Assembly: GCA_900119625.1 (NCBI GenBank)
Contig: FPKD01000002.1
Span: 1-64,000, forward strand
Length of the DNA: 64,000 bases
Direction of reading: 5' to 3'
Origin: Olsenella sp. kh2p3
GTDB lineage: Bacteria > Actinomycetota > Coriobacteriia > Coriobacteriales > Atopobiaceae
Below, one piece after another: positions 46,268-55,626 of this stretch (position 1 is its first letter; the number at the start of each line of letters is the position of its first letter). The translations under genes and the position numbers were made by a program. The notes beneath the pieces are model-generated. The model was not told the origin of the DNA. It did no database searches and saw nothing but the letters and a program-made list of their open reading frames with translations.

Positions 46268-47605
46268 ATGCCCAGCATTCTCTTCATTACCCGCGGGTGC
46301 GCCAAGAACGAGGTCGACACTGACCGCATGCGCGCCCTTCTCCTTGGTGCCGGATACGACGAGACGGACGATCCGGACAAGGCAGATATTGCACTTATCA
46401 ACACCTGCTCCTTTCTCGTCTCTGCTACGCAAGAGTCGCTCGATACCACCCTCGAGCTTGCACAGCAGGAGGAGGGGGAAGGGCATGCGCTTCCCATCGT
46501 CATGTGTGGCTGCGTGCCATCCCGTTACGGTGCCCCCCTCGCGGAGGAGCTTCCCGAGGTATCCGCCTTCGTGAATGCCGACGACGAGGACGGGATCGTG
46601 GACGTCGTTGATAGCGTGCTGGGGCTCGAGCGCGACGTTGCGCCAGGCGTCCCCCAGGGCGTGCTGCGCACCGTGGACGGTGCCAGCGCCTACGTGAAGA
46701 TTTCCGAGGGCTGCGATAGGTTCTGCGCGTTCTGCGCCATCCCGTACATTCGCGGGCGCTACCACTCACGTGATGCAAAGGAGATCTGTGAGGAGGTCCA
46801 CTCCCTCATGGAGGGCGGCGTGCGTGAGGTCGTGCTCATTGGGCAGGACACCGGCATCTGGGGCTCTGACTTCGCCGAGCCGCGCACCCTGGCATCGCTC
46901 CTTCGCCAGGTTGCCGAGGTCGTGCGTCCCTACGGTGGCTGGGTACGCGTGCTGTACCTGCAGCCCGAGGGCATGACTGAGGAGCTCATCTCCACGATTC
47001 GCGACGTCCCCGAGGTGCTGCCCTACATCGACATCCCCATTCAGCACTGTTCGGCCACTGTGCTCGAGCGCATGGGCCGCAAGGGTTCGGCAGAGGAGTT
47101 CTCTGCTCTCTTTGCGCACCTGCGTAAGGAGATTCCCGGCATGGTCCTTCGCACGACGGCCATGGCGGGCTTTCCCGGCGAGACGGACGAGGAGGCTCAG
47201 GAGCTGCTCGACTTCCTCCAGGACGAGGAGTTCGACTACTGCTCCGTCTTCACGTACTCCCCCGAGGATGGCACGCGTGCTGCAACCATGCCCAACCAGG
47301 TTCCCGACGAGGTCAAACTCGAGCGCACGCAGCGCCTCATCGACCTCACTGAGCAGCTTGGCTTTGCCGCTGCCGAAAGGCACGTTGGGGAGCGTGTGCG
47401 CGTCATCGTTGATGGCATTGAGGACGGACCCGATGGTGCCGAGTTTATCGGCCATGCCTGGTTCCAAGCTCCGGACTCTGACGGCGTCGTTCATATCGCG
47501 AGTGGCGAGCTCTCCGTTGGCGACATTGTGACCTGCGACCTTGTCGACTCCTTCACGTACGACCTTGTCGGTGAGGTTGTTGATGGCAAGGAGGGCGTGC
47601 GATGA
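46268..47605 (+). CDS. rimO: Ribosomal protein S12 methylthiotransferase RimO
   Basis: 445 residues. N-terminal FITRGCAKNEVDTDRM, INTCSFL and MCGCVPSRY supply three cluster cysteines; the radical SAM motif is EGCDRFCAFCAIPYIRG. The C-terminal TRAM domain is present. The GCAKNEVDTD start and IPYIRG place it in RimO rather than MiaB. It methylthiolates an aspartate of S12. ATGA overlap with pgsA. Confidence 0.95.
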   Translation: MPSILFITRGCAKNEVDTDRMRALLLGAGYDETDDPDKADIALINTCSFLVSATQESLDTTLELAQQEEGEGHALPIVMCGCVPSRYGAPLAEELPEVSAFVNADDEDGIVDVVDSVLGLERDVAPGVPQGVLRTVDGASAYVKISEGCDRFCAFCAIPYIRGRYHSRDAKEICEEVHSLMEGGVREVVLIGQDTGIWGSDFAEPRTLASLLRQVAEVVRPYGGWVRVLYLQPEGMTEELISTIRDVPEVLPYIDIPIQHCSATVLERMGRKGSAEEFSALFAHLRKEIPGMVLRTTAMAGFPGETDEEAQELLDFLQDEEFDYCSVFTYSPEDGTRAATMPNQVPDEVKLERTQRLIDLTEQLGFAAAERHVGERVRVIVDGIEDGPDGAEFIGHAWFQAPDSDGVVHIASGELSVGDIVTCDLVDSFTYDLVGEVVDGKEGVR

Positions 47606-48210
47606 GCGCCGCAACCTCCAAGGGGGACGCGCCATCCATCTGGACCCCAGCTAACGTTGTGACCTGCATCCGCGTGGCCGCTGTCCCCCTGTGGCTTCTC
47701 GTCGCCGAGATGTCTCCTGCTGCTGGCGTGGGTTCCGGGTGGTCGCTTGGCGTCTTTCTCTTCTTTGTGGCGCTTTCGCTCACCGACAAGCTCGATGGCT
47801 ACCTTGCGCGCAGCAGGAACGAGGTCACGACCTTTGGCAAGTTCCTTGATCCCATAGCTGACAAGCTCGTCGTTGTGGTTGCCCTCTGCTTTCTCCTCGA
47901 GCGGGGAGAGGTCTCCTCGTGGGTTCTGCTCGTTATCGTTGCGCGCGAGTTCCTCGTTTCTGGGCTGCGCATGGTTGTGGCCTCGTCCGGCACCGTCATC
48001 GCGGCCTCTCCTCTGGGCAAGGGAAAGACCGCGGTTACGATGGTTGCCATCTCCGCGCTGCTCCTTGCCATGGCGCTTCCCACAGGTGGCGCAGCGGACG
48101 CCTTTGAGCTGCTCGGGCAGGTGCTTATGGTCGCAGCGGTTGTACTGACGGCTTGGTCGGGCATTGACTACTTCGTAAAGGCATGGTCATACGTAGTGGG
48201 GGAGCGATAG
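47602..48210 (+). CDS. pgsA: Phosphatidylglycerophosphate synthase (CDP-alcohol phosphatidyltransferase)
   Basis: 202 residues, about five helices. The CDP-alcohol motif is LTDKLDGYLARSRNEVTTFG...DPIADK, matching D-x2-D-G-x2-A-R-x8-G-x3-D-x3-D. The neighbours rimO and cinA match the Bacillus-type pgsA position, favouring PgsA over other family members. It makes phosphatidylglycerol phosphate. Confidence 0.93.
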   Translation: MSAATSKGDAPSIWTPANVVTCIRVAAVPLWLLVAEMSPAAGVGSGWSLGVFLFFVALSLTDKLDGYLARSRNEVTTFGKFLDPIADKLVVVVALCFLLERGEVSSWVLLVIVAREFLVSGLRMVVASSGTVIAASPLGKGKTAVTMVAISALLLAMALPTGGAADAFELLGQVLMVAAVVLTAWSGIDYFVKAWSYVVGER

Positions 48211-48212
48211 CC

Positions 48213-48737
48213 ATGGCACCTTCCGTGATTTTCGACGGCGAGACGCTCGATGCGTGCGAGGCACTTGTCGCTGCGTGCCGGGCATCTGGCATAACAGTTG
48301 GCACGGCAGAGTCCTGCACCGGTGGGCTGGTGGCATCGGCTATCACGGCCATTCCGGGCTCCTCCGAGGCCATACGTGGTGGGGTCGTTAGCTATGCGAT
48401 ACCCGTCAAGCACGAGGTGCTGGGGGTCTCGAACGACATTCTCGATGCCCCTGGCGTTGGTGCCGTTTCAAGCGAATGCGCGGCAGCCATGGCAGAGGGG
48501 GCTCGTCGCGTGCTTGGGTGCGACGTTGCCGTCTCTGTAACCGGTATAGCGGGACCAGGTGGCGAAGAGCCCGGCAAGCCCGTTGGAACCGTGTGGATGG
48601 GCTTGGCAACGCCCTTCTCCACGCAAACGTTCCCAAACCTCTTTGAGGGGGACCGCGCTGAGGTGCGCGCGCGTGCCGTGAGGCGTGCGCTTGAACTTCT
48701 CATCCAGGGCGTTAGAGATTCTGCCGAGAAGCGCTAA
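48213..48737 (+). CDS. cinA: CinA C-terminal domain protein (NMN amidohydrolase PncC-like)
   Basis: 174 residues from ATG 48213, preceded by GGGGGAG. It holds only the C-terminal CinA domain (TVGTAESCTGGLVASAIT, VSVTGIAGPGG, KPVGTVW), not the N-terminal MoaB-like domain of full CinA. This stand-alone form deamidates nicotinamide mononucleotide in NAD recycling. It is two bases after pgsA and upstream of recA, as in Bacillus. Confidence 0.92.
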   Translation: MAPSVIFDGETLDACEALVAACRASGITVGTAESCTGGLVASAITAIPGSSEAIRGGVVSYAIPVKHEVLGVSNDILDAPGVGAVSSECAAAMAEGARRVLGCDVAVSVTGIAGPGGEEPGKPVGTVWMGLATPFSTQTFPNLFEGDRAEVRARAVRRALELLIQGVRDSAEKR

Positions 48738-48908
48738 CTTTTTTCTTTCTCGCTACGCGTTTCTGCTAGACGCGCCAGTCCTTGGGCGATGCTGTTTATG
48801 CAGGTAGATATCTGTGCACGTCAGAGACGTGACTGCCCTGTGAAAGAATCCTGTCCGTGCAGCGTCAAAATGGTGCAAGCCCTTCCTCGTAAGCTATGTC
48901 CAGCGATG

Positions 48909-48937
48909 TTGACTACGAACGGGTGTTCGTATATCAT
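48909..48937 (+). promoter_or_regulatory. recA promoter with LexA (SOS) box in the spacer
   Basis: -35 TTGACT (48909-48914), 17-base spacer and -10 TATCAT (48932-48937). The spacer contains CGAAC-GGGT-GTTCG (48916-48929), a perfect match to the Gram-positive LexA consensus CGAACN4GTTCG. The rest of 48738-48966 shows no gene. Confidence 0.9.
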
Positions 48938-48966
48938 CGGTGGCAGCCAATAGATGAGGAGCAAGC

Positions 48967-50070
48967 ATGGCCAGGAGTAAGGGTACTGTCAAAGAGGTCA
49001 ACCACCCCGAGACTACGGAGGAGCGCGACAAGGCGCTCGAGGTTACCACGCAGGAGATAGAGAAGAAGTTCGGCAAGGGCGCCATCATGCGCTATGGCGA
49101 TGACAACGCCAGCCTTGAGGTCGAGGCCATTCCTACTGGTTCTCTGGCTCTTGACGCCGCGCTTGGCATAGGGGGCGTCCCGCGTGGGCGCATCGTCGAG
49201 ATTTACGGTCCCGAGTCATCGGGCAAGACTACGCTCTCGCTTGAGATTCTTGCAGAGGCCCAGGCCATGGGTGGGGTCGTGGCGTTCATCGACGCAGAGC
49301 ATGCGCTTGACCCAGGATACGCGGCGCGCATTGGCGTAGACATCGATGAAGTTCTCATCTCGCAGCCAGATACCGGCGAGCAGGCCTTGGAGATCTGTGA
49401 CATGCTTGTGCGCTCGGGTGCCATTGACGTCGTCGTCATCGACTCCGTCGCCGCGCTTGTTCCTCGTGCCGAGATTGAGGGTGAGATCGGAGACACTACG
49501 GTTGGCCTTCAGGCCCGTCTCATGAGCCAGGCACTCCGCAAGCTCGCAGGCTCCCTCTCCAAGTCAAACACCACCTGCATCTTCATCAACCAGCTGCGTG
49601 AGAAGATTGGCGTCATGTTCGGCAACCCCGAAACAACCCCCGGTGGCCGCGCACTCAAGTTCTTCTCGTCGGTGCGCATGGACATCAGGCGTGTTGATAG
49701 CATCAAGGTCAACGGCGAGGTTGTTGGTAACCGCGTAAGGGTGAAGGTTGTCAAGAACAAGGTAGCCCCTCCCTTTAAGTCGGCAGAGTTCGACATCATG
49801 TACGGCACGGGTATCTCCAAGGAGGGCTCGGTGCTTGATATGGCGGTTGAATATCAGATTGTCGACAAGTCTGGCTCCTGGTTCACCTACGAGGGAGAGC
49901 GCCTTGGCCAGGGTCGCGAGGCGGCAAAGGCGTTTCTTGCTTCCAATCCGGACCTCATGGAGGAGATTGACCACAAGGTGCGCGTTGCCTGTGGGCTTGT
50001 CCTTGGGGACGAGCGTGTGGGCGAGCCTGTAGACGGTGCCGCTCCAGACTCTGAGGACGTTCAGCAGTGA
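48967..50070 (+). CDS. recA: Recombinase RecA
   Basis: 367 residues, ATG after GAGGA. N-terminal helix, Walker [11 protein letters not shown] near residue 79, [15 protein letters not shown] (Walker B), L1/L2 regions with [25 protein letters not shown], and an acidic C-terminus. It drives strand exchange and activates LexA self-cleavage. It is controlled by the SOS box just upstream. Its stop overlaps the recX GTG start. Confidence 0.99.
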   Translation: MARSKGTVKEVNHPETTEERDKALEVTTQEIEKKFGKGAIMRYGDDNASLEVEAIPTGSLALDAALGIGGVPRGRIVEIYGPESSGKTTLSLEILAEAQAMGGVVAFIDAEHALDPGYAARIGVDIDEVLISQPDTGEQALEICDMLVRSGAIDVVVIDSVAALVPRAEIEGEIGDTTVGLQARLMSQALRKLAGSLSKSNTTCIFINQLREKIGVMFGNPETTPGGRALKFFSSVRMDIRRVDSIKVNGEVVGNRVRVKVVKNKVAPPFKSAEFDIMYGTGISKEGSVLDMAVEYQIVDKSGSWFTYEGERLGQGREAAKAFLASNPDLMEEIDHKVRVACGLVLGDERVGEPVDGAAPDSEDVQQ

Positions 50071-50771
50071 CGCGTTCCGCCAAGAGAGAGTGGCCAAAGA
50101 CGGCTCTTGACTGGGAGGTCCACCTGCCGCAGCGCGGATCACGCGGCCTGGGGCAGGCCGCTCCTCGCGGTGAGGTCGTGGTTAGAACGCCCAAGCACGG
50201 GGAAGAGCACATTAGCGTCCCCGTTGCGGTGGCGCGTTCGCTAGACGCCAAGGCCAGAGGCCGAGAGCTTCTTCCCTCGTCACGTGCCGAGCTGTTGTAT
50301 TCGATGGGGGAGGTCTCTCGCAAGTGCGCCATGGAGCGGACGGCCTCCCTCATCGACCGAAGGGACTACTCCGAAGGCGAGCTCTCTGAGCGGCTCTTGA
50401 GGGATGGTTATGCACCTCAGACCGTCGAGCACACTTGCAAGAGGGCAGTCGAATGCGGCCTTGTGGACAACACCCGCTTTGCCGACGCCTTTATCCGCTC
50501 GAAGCTATCCCAGGGCTGGGGAAGGGTTCGGATTGAGCGGGAGCTTTCGCGCCGCGGCATAGACATTGGTGATGTTCCTGGTTGGCCCGAGCTCTACCTC
50601 ACACAGGAGTCTGAGGAGGAGACGGCCTACGAGCTTGCTTCCAGGCGTCGCCTTACTGGCAAAAACGACTACGAGAAGATTGTGCGTTTCCTGTCTACGC
50701 GGGGATTTCCCTTGGGCCTTGCCACTAGAACAGCCAGACGCGTCCTAGATGAGCGCCAAGAGGAGATTTAA
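50067..50771 (+). CDS. recX: Regulatory protein RecX
   Basis: 234 residues. A 90-residue non-conserved N-terminal extension precedes the RecX tandem three-helix repeats ([56 protein letters not shown]). It inhibits RecA filament growth. Co-transcribed with recA through a GTGA overlap. A 10-bp hairpin (50778-50810) without U tract follows the stop. Confidence 0.9.
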   Translation: MTRSAKREWPKTALDWEVHLPQRGSRGLGQAAPRGEVVVRTPKHGEEHISVPVAVARSLDAKARGRELLPSSRAELLYSMGEVSRKCAMERTASLIDRRDYSEGELSERLLRDGYAPQTVEHTCKRAVECGLVDNTRFADAFIRSKLSQGWGRVRIERELSRRGIDIGDVPGWPELYLTQESEEETAYELASRRRLTGKNDYEKIVRFLSTRGFPLGLATRTARRVLDERQEEI

Positions 50772-50908
50772 CCGTTCTGCGGGCTCGTTGCATTCTGCGG
50801 CGAGCCCGCAATCGATACCCGTTCTCTCCACAGTTCGTCTCGCCTCTTGCTTCTCTCGTATATTCCGTGGAGCGGGGCTTGTTTGAGCGCAGACGGTACC
50901 CTAACAGT

Positions 50909-50937
50909 TTGACAGGTATCAAATGCGAACATATGAT
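50909..50937 (+). promoter_or_regulatory. Strong sigma-70-type promoter for rny
   Basis: -35 TTGACA (50909-50914), exactly 17 bases, -10 TATGAT (50932-50937). It implies a leader of about 180 bases before rny, which contains a nine-pair hairpin at 51061-51081 (CCCCAGCGC/GCGTTGGGG). CGAAC at 50925-50929 in the spacer is only a LexA half-site. Confidence 0.75.
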
Positions 50938-51123
50938 TGAAAGGCCTGAGAGCGTATCTTCCGCTGGTTTACCAGCTGTGCATTGAATTTGTTTCACCGT
51001 GTCAGCATCATGGAACGTCATGTTTTTGGCATCTGCGGCCGGATACCCCGATGGCGGGTTCCCCAGCGCTATGCGTTGGGGTCTCCTGAACAATCTCGTG
51101 AATTCGTCATCTGAGGAGCGGCT

Positions 51124-52674
51124 ATGGAAATTGTTATAGGAATTATCTGCCTAGCGGTGGGAGCTGGTTTGGCGTACTTCTTCCTTGCCGGGAAGAGCAA
51201 CTCCAAGCTCAAGTCTGCTAATGAGCAAATCGAGAGCGCGCGCGGCGAGGCAGAGCGCATCACGTCTGAGGCCCGCCGCCAAGCGGACACTGCCAAGAAG
51301 GAGGCGGTGCTCGAAGCCAAGGAGGAGATTCTCCAGCTCAAGCAGAACTCCGAGGCGGAGGAGAAGAAGCGCAAGGGCGAGCTGCAGTCCATGGAGGGCC
51401 GCATCATGCAGCGCGAGGAGTCCCTCGACCGCCGCAACGACGCCCTTGACAAGCGCGAACGTCAGCTCTCTGGTCTTCAGAGCCAGCTCGACCGTCGCAA
51501 GAACGACCTCGATGCCCTCGAGGGCAAGCAGACCACCGAGCTCGAGCGTATCGCCGGCCTCTCGAAGGACGAGGCTCACGACGAGCTCATCGCTCGCGTT
51601 CGCGCCGAGAGCGTGCGCGACGAGGCCCAGATTCTCCGCGAGTCCGAGCAGAATGTGCGCGCAAAGGCCGACAAGACCGCCCGAGAGATCATCTCTACGG
51701 CAATCCAGCGCTGCGCTGCCGACCAGGCGGGCGAGATAACCGTCACCACCGTCCACATCCCCTCCGACGACCTCAAGGGCCGCATCATCGGCCGTGAAGG
51801 CAGGAACATCCGCACCTTCGAGCAGGTCTCGGGCGTCTCCCTTGTCATTGACGACACGCCAGAGACCGTAGTCCTCTCGAGCTTTGACCCCGTCCGCCGC
51901 GAGACGGCCCGCGTGGCCCTCGAGAACCTCATCGCCGACGGGCGCATCCACCCCGCGCGCATCGAGGAGCTCTATAAGAAGGCCGAGGACCTTGTCAACG
52001 AGCGCGTTCGTGAGGCTGGCGAGCAGGCTGCCTTCGACGCAGGCATCCATGACCTCCACCCCGAAATCGTGAAGACCCTGGGTGCGCTCAAGTACCGTAC
52101 CTCCTTTGGGCAGAACGTCCTCTCTCACTCCATCCAGGTCTCCGCGCTCTGTGGCATCATGGCCTCAGAGCTGGGAATGGACCCCGCCTCCGCTAAGCGC
52201 GCAGGGCTTCTCCATGACATTGGCAAGGCAATCGACCATGAGGTCGAGGGTCCGCATGCCGTTATTGGCGCCGACCTCGCCCGTCGCTATGGAGAGCGCC
52301 CCGAGATCGTTCATGCCATCGAGGCACACCATGCCGACGTCGACCCAGATACCGTCCTCGATGTCCTCGTGCAGGCGGCAGACGCCATCTCCGCCGCACG
52401 TCCCGGTGCTCGTCGTGAGTCAGCCGAGACCTACATCAAGCGCCTCGAGAAGCTTGAGGAGATTTCCAATGCCCACGAGGGAGTCGAGCGTACCTATGCC
52501 ATGCAGGCAGGACGCGAGCTCCACGTGATGGTCGAGCCCGAGAAGATCTCCGACGCCCAGGCAACCGTGCTCGCGCACGACATCGCCAAGCAGATCGAGG
52601 ACGAGATGGAATACCCCGGTCAGGTGCGCGTTGTGGTTATCCGCGAGTCCCGCGCGGTTGACGTCGCCAAGTAG
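51124..52674 (+). CDS. rny: Ribonuclease Y
   Basis: 516 residues. N-terminal membrane helix (residues 2-22), long coiled coil (25-200, repeated E/K/R/Q heptads), KH domain (HIPSDDLKGRIIGREGRNIRTFE) and HD domain (GLLHDIGKAIDHEVEGPHA). It starts bulk mRNA decay at the membrane in Gram-positive bacteria. ATG after GAGGAGCGG. It is the first gene of rny-GHKL-spoVS-miaB-miaA-hflX. Confidence 0.97.
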   Translation: MEIVIGIICLAVGAGLAYFFLAGKSNSKLKSANEQIESARGEAERITSEARRQADTAKKEAVLEAKEEILQLKQNSEAEEKKRKGELQSMEGRIMQREESLDRRNDALDKRERQLSGLQSQLDRRKNDLDALEGKQTTELERIAGLSKDEAHDELIARVRAESVRDEAQILRESEQNVRAKADKTAREIISTAIQRCAADQAGEITVTTVHIPSDDLKGRIIGREGRNIRTFEQVSGVSLVIDDTPETVVLSSFDPVRRETARVALENLIADGRIHPARIEELYKKAEDLVNERVREAGEQAAFDAGIHDLHPEIVKTLGALKYRTSFGQNVLSHSIQVSALCGIMASELGMDPASAKRAGLLHDIGKAIDHEVEGPHAVIGADLARRYGERPEIVHAIEAHHADVDPDTVLDVLVQAADAISAARPGARRESAETYIKRLEKLEEISNAHEGVERTYAMQAGRELHVMVEPEKISDAQATVLAHDIAKQIEDEMEYPGQVRVVVIRESRAVDVAK

Positions 52675-52689
52675 GCGAGAGGCACCACC

Positions 52690-53787
52690 GTGGCAGGCAA
52701 TCAGGACTCCAGCGCGGCCGGCCTTGCCGACTTCGTCGCCCGCATGGGCGGCGAACGCTCGCTCCGCGTAGAGGAGAACCTCGGCGAGGGCTATGTCCGC
52801 CTCCGCGTTGCGGAGGCGGAGCGTCGCCAGGCAAAGCACGACATCCGCTGCGTCGAGGACATGGTCATCGAGCTTCTACGCAACTCTAGGGATGCCGGTG
52901 CAAAGCGCATCTACCTTGCCACGTCTCGTGAGGGGGACCTTCGTACCACCACCATCCTCGACGATGGCTCTGGCATTCCGGATGACATGCAGGAGCACAT
53001 CTTCGAGGCACGCGTTACCTCCAAGCTCGAAAGCGTCCACGTTGATCGCTGGGGTGTCCATGGGCGTGGCATGGCGCTCTACTCGGTAAGGGAGAACGCT
53101 GAGTCAGCCCGTGTTGCCTCGTCTGCCCCGGGGAAAGGGGCGTCTATCACGGTTGTGACTGACGCCACCAAGCTCGCCGAGCGTGCCGATCAGTCCACGT
53201 GGCCCGCGCTGGGTGAAGACGAAGACGGAAGGCGCACCTGCGCTCGGGGACCTCACAACATTGTGCGTACGTGCTGCGAGTTCGCGCTCGAGGAGTATGG
53301 CAGCTGCGAGGTCTATGTTGGCTCTCCTGCAGAGATTGCCGCCACTGCTCGCGCTCGCGTCACCCCTTCGGTTGACGGCTCAGATCTGCTCTTTATCGAT
53401 GACCTCACAGCCCTGCCTGTGCTTGAACGACTTCGGGTAGCTGCGGATGCGAGGGAGCTCCTCTCGGTCTGCCAGGGCCTTGGACTTGAGATGAGCGAAC
53501 GCACGGCGCACCGTGTGGTGTCTGGGCAGATTCGCCCTCTGAGAAGCGTCGCCTCGCGCATGCTCCGCAAGGCGGATGCCCCCACGGGGCCCAAGCCGGT
53601 TGACCTTTACCGTGACCGTCGCGGCCTTAAGCTCTCAAAGCCTGACGCAGAAGAGTTCTCTCGTGTCCTTGCGAAGGACTTCTCGTTTATCGAAGACCGG
53701 TATTACGTTTCTCTCGTCAACAATCCAAAGGTGAGGGTTGGCAAGGGTCGCATTACCGTGACCTTTGACCTTGAAGAGGCGGATTAG
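52690..53787 (+). CDS. GHKL-type ATPase between rny and spoVS
   Basis: 365 residues, GTG start 15 bases after rny. Residues 55-155 show the Bergerat ATP-binding fold. The N box is VIELLRNSRDAGA, the G1 box is ILDDGSGIPDDMQEHIFE and the G2 box is RWGVHGRGMALYSVRE. No histidine-kinase phosphoacceptor, HAMP or MutL C-terminal domain is visible. The second half (LFIDDLTALPVLERL, then a basic region) is unfamiliar. The last 40 residues end in a beta-rich segment. In Bacillus this slot between rny and spoVS is held by the phosphodiesterase gene ymdB. Function unknown; the context suggests a regulator of RNase Y or SpoVS. Confidence 0.85.
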   Translation: MAGNQDSSAAGLADFVARMGGERSLRVEENLGEGYVRLRVAEAERRQAKHDIRCVEDMVIELLRNSRDAGAKRIYLATSREGDLRTTTILDDGSGIPDDMQEHIFEARVTSKLESVHVDRWGVHGRGMALYSVRENAESARVASSAPGKGASITVVTDATKLAERADQSTWPALGEDEDGRRTCARGPHNIVRTCCEFALEEYGSCEVYVGSPAEIAATARARVTPSVDGSDLLFIDDLTALPVLERLRVAADARELLSVCQGLGLEMSERTAHRVVSGQIRPLRSVASRMLRKADAPTGPKPVDLYRDRRGLKLSKPDAEEFSRVLAKDFSFIEDRYYVSLVNNPKVRVGKGRITVTFDLEEAD

Positions 53788-53829
53788 ACGTATTCGCGTA
53801 TCTGTCACTACGCTTGATTCACTTTGCAT

Positions 53830-53857
53830 TTGCATTAGCTAGCTGGGACATTACAAT
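53830..53857 (+). promoter_or_regulatory. Probable spoVS promoter
   Basis: -35 TTGCAT (53830-53835), 16-base spacer, -10 TACAAT (53852-53857), about 78 bases before the spoVS start. Confidence 0.5.
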
Positions 53858-53934
53858 CGTTGCTATATAAACTCTCATCAGCGAAGTCAAACGCACCACA
53901 CCGATAACCACCGCACCATTGGAGCATCAACAGC

Positions 53935-54252
53935 ATGGATTTTCTGAAGGTCTCGAGCAAGTCATCTCCGGCGTCTGTCGCCGGAGCAATTGCCGGCATG
54001 GTTAAGGACGGGGTTCCCGTCAACATGCAGTGCGTCGGAGCTGGTGCGGTCAACCAGGCCGTGAAGGCGCTTGCCATCGCACGTGGGTTTCTCATCCCTA
54101 CCGGTGTTGACATCTCCTGTGCGCCAACGTTCTCGGACATCGACATCGGGGGCGAGAAGCGCACAGCAATCCGCTTTGCCGTTTACGTCCACAGGCTTAC
54201 GCCCCAAAGCACCTCGGCAGACGCTATGGACGACAGGGGAGTGGTCGCGTAG
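53935..54252 (+). CDS. spoVS: Stage V sporulation protein S homologue
   Basis: 105 residues; the family is about 86, and the extra 18 are at the C-terminus. FLKVSSKSSPASVAGAIAGM and GAGAVNQAVKALAIARGFL are near-invariant SpoVS sequences, an Alba-like nucleic-acid-binding fold. The organism is not expected to sporulate, so the gene must have another role, perhaps with the adjacent ATPase or RNase Y. The miaB start directly abuts its stop. Confidence 0.95.
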   Translation: MDFLKVSSKSSPASVAGAIAGMVKDGVPVNMQCVGAGAVNQAVKALAIARGFLIPTGVDISCAPTFSDIDIGGEKRTAIRFAVYVHRLTPQSTSADAMDDRGVVA

Positions 54253-55626
54253 ATGGCATCTTCTGACACCCAGGTGCTCGTCGGCAAGACGTACAGCATC
54301 AAGACCTTCGGCTGCCAGATGAACATGCACGACTCCGAGAGGGTCTCAGGCCTTCTCGACTCGTGCGGGTGCATTGAGGTCGCAAGCCCCGATGACGCTG
54401 ACATCGTGGTGTACATGACGTGTTGCGTCCGCGAGAATGCTGACCAGCGCCTCTATGGTCAGGCGTCTGCCATGGTCTCTGCTCCCACGCCTCCTTCCGG
54501 AAGGCGTGTCGTCGCTGTTGGTGGCTGCATCGCGCAGCGTGACGGAGAGCGGCTGCGAGCCCACATTCCCAACGTCGATGTGGTATTTGGCACAAGCGCC
54601 CTGGCAAGCCTCCCTAGACTCCTCTCTGAGGCCTTTGGCGATCAGCCCGGTGCCATCGAAGTGGACACAGAAGAGCCTGGCACGGGCTTCTCGACCGATC
54701 TGCCCAGCCACCGTGCGGAGCGCTACCATGCTTGGGTGCCCATCATGAGCGGCTGCAACAACTTCTGCACCTACTGCATAGTCCCGTATGTACGTGGTCG
54801 TGAGCGCAGCCGCACCATCGAGAGCGTTGTGGCGGAGTGCCGCTTGCTCGTTGCCGATGGCGTGCGGGAGATCTGCCTCCTTGGCCAAAACGTCAACTCC
54901 TATGGCAGAAACATTTACGGTGAGCCACGCTTTGCCGAGCTGCTGCGTGCGGTGGGCGAGACGGGCATCGAGCGCATCCGTTTCACCTCCAGCAATCCAA
55001 AGGACCTCTCGGATGAGACCATCGCTGCCATGGCGGAGGTGCCTGCCGTGATGCCGCATCTCCACCTGGCGGTGCAGTCGGGTTCCACGCGCGTGCTCAA
55101 GGCGATGAACCGTAGCTATACAAGGGACGAGTATCTGGCGCTTGTGGGGCGTCTCCGCGCCGCAATCCCTGATATTGCGCTCTCCACCGACATCATCGTT
55201 GGCTTCCCAGGCGAGACCGAGGAAGACTTCCAGGAAACGCTCTCCCTCGTGCATGAGGCTGGCTTCTCGTCTGCCTTCACGTTCATCTACTCGCCGCGTC
55301 CTGGAACCCCCGCCGCCAAGATGGTTGACAACACATCACACGAGGCCATCCAGGATCGCTTTGACCGACTTGCCGAGCAGGTCGCCCAGCAGGCCCACGA
55401 TGCCAACCAGGAGGACCTGGGGCAGCTCGTTGGCGTGCTGGTCGAGGGTCCGTCAAAGCGAGACGACTCTGTGATGGTGGGTCACAGTGAGAAGAACCGT
55501 ACCGTCCACTTCCGGCTACCCGAGGGAGTTAGTGCACAGGACGCCGTTGGCAAGATTGCTCGCGTCCGCGTGAAAGAGGCGCGTACCTGGTACCTGCGTG
55601 GCACCGTCGAGGGCGACCTTACGTGA
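54253..55626 (+). CDS. miaB: tRNA (i6A37) methylthiotransferase MiaB
   Basis: 457 residues. IKTFGCQMNMHDSER, the second cluster cysteine in YMTCCVREN (usually NTCAVRE), GGCIAQRDG and the radical SAM motif SGCNNFCTYCIVPYVRGRERSR. A TRAM domain ends the protein. It methylthiolates A37 already prenylated by MiaA, whose gene follows with a four-base overlap (GTGA). Confidence 0.96.
   Translation: MASSDTQVLVGKTYSIKTFGCQMNMHDSERVSGLLDSCGCIEVASPDDADIVVYMTCCVRENADQRLYGQASAMVSAPTPPSGRRVVAVGGCIAQRDGERLRAHIPNVDVVFGTSALASLPRLLSEAFGDQPGAIEVDTEEPGTGFSTDLPSHRAERYHAWVPIMSGCNNFCTYCIVPYVRGRERSRTIESVVAECRLLVADGVREICLLGQNVNSYGRNIYGEPRFAELLRAVGETGIERIRFTSSNPKDLSDETIAAMAEVPAVMPHLHLAVQSGSTRVLKAMNRSYTRDEYLALVGRLRAAIPDIALSTDIIVGFPGETEEDFQETLSLVHEAGFSSAFTFIYSPRPGTPAAKMVDNTSHEAIQDRFDRLAEQVAQQAHDANQEDLGQLVGVLVEGPSKRDDSVMVGHSEKNRTVHFRLPEGVSAQDAVGKIARVRVKEARTWYLRGTVEGDLT

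Noticed and set aside
50925-50938. LexA box in the rny promoter
   Set aside because: CGAAC is present but the second half reads GATTG instead of GTTCG; too degenerate beside the recA and lexA sites.
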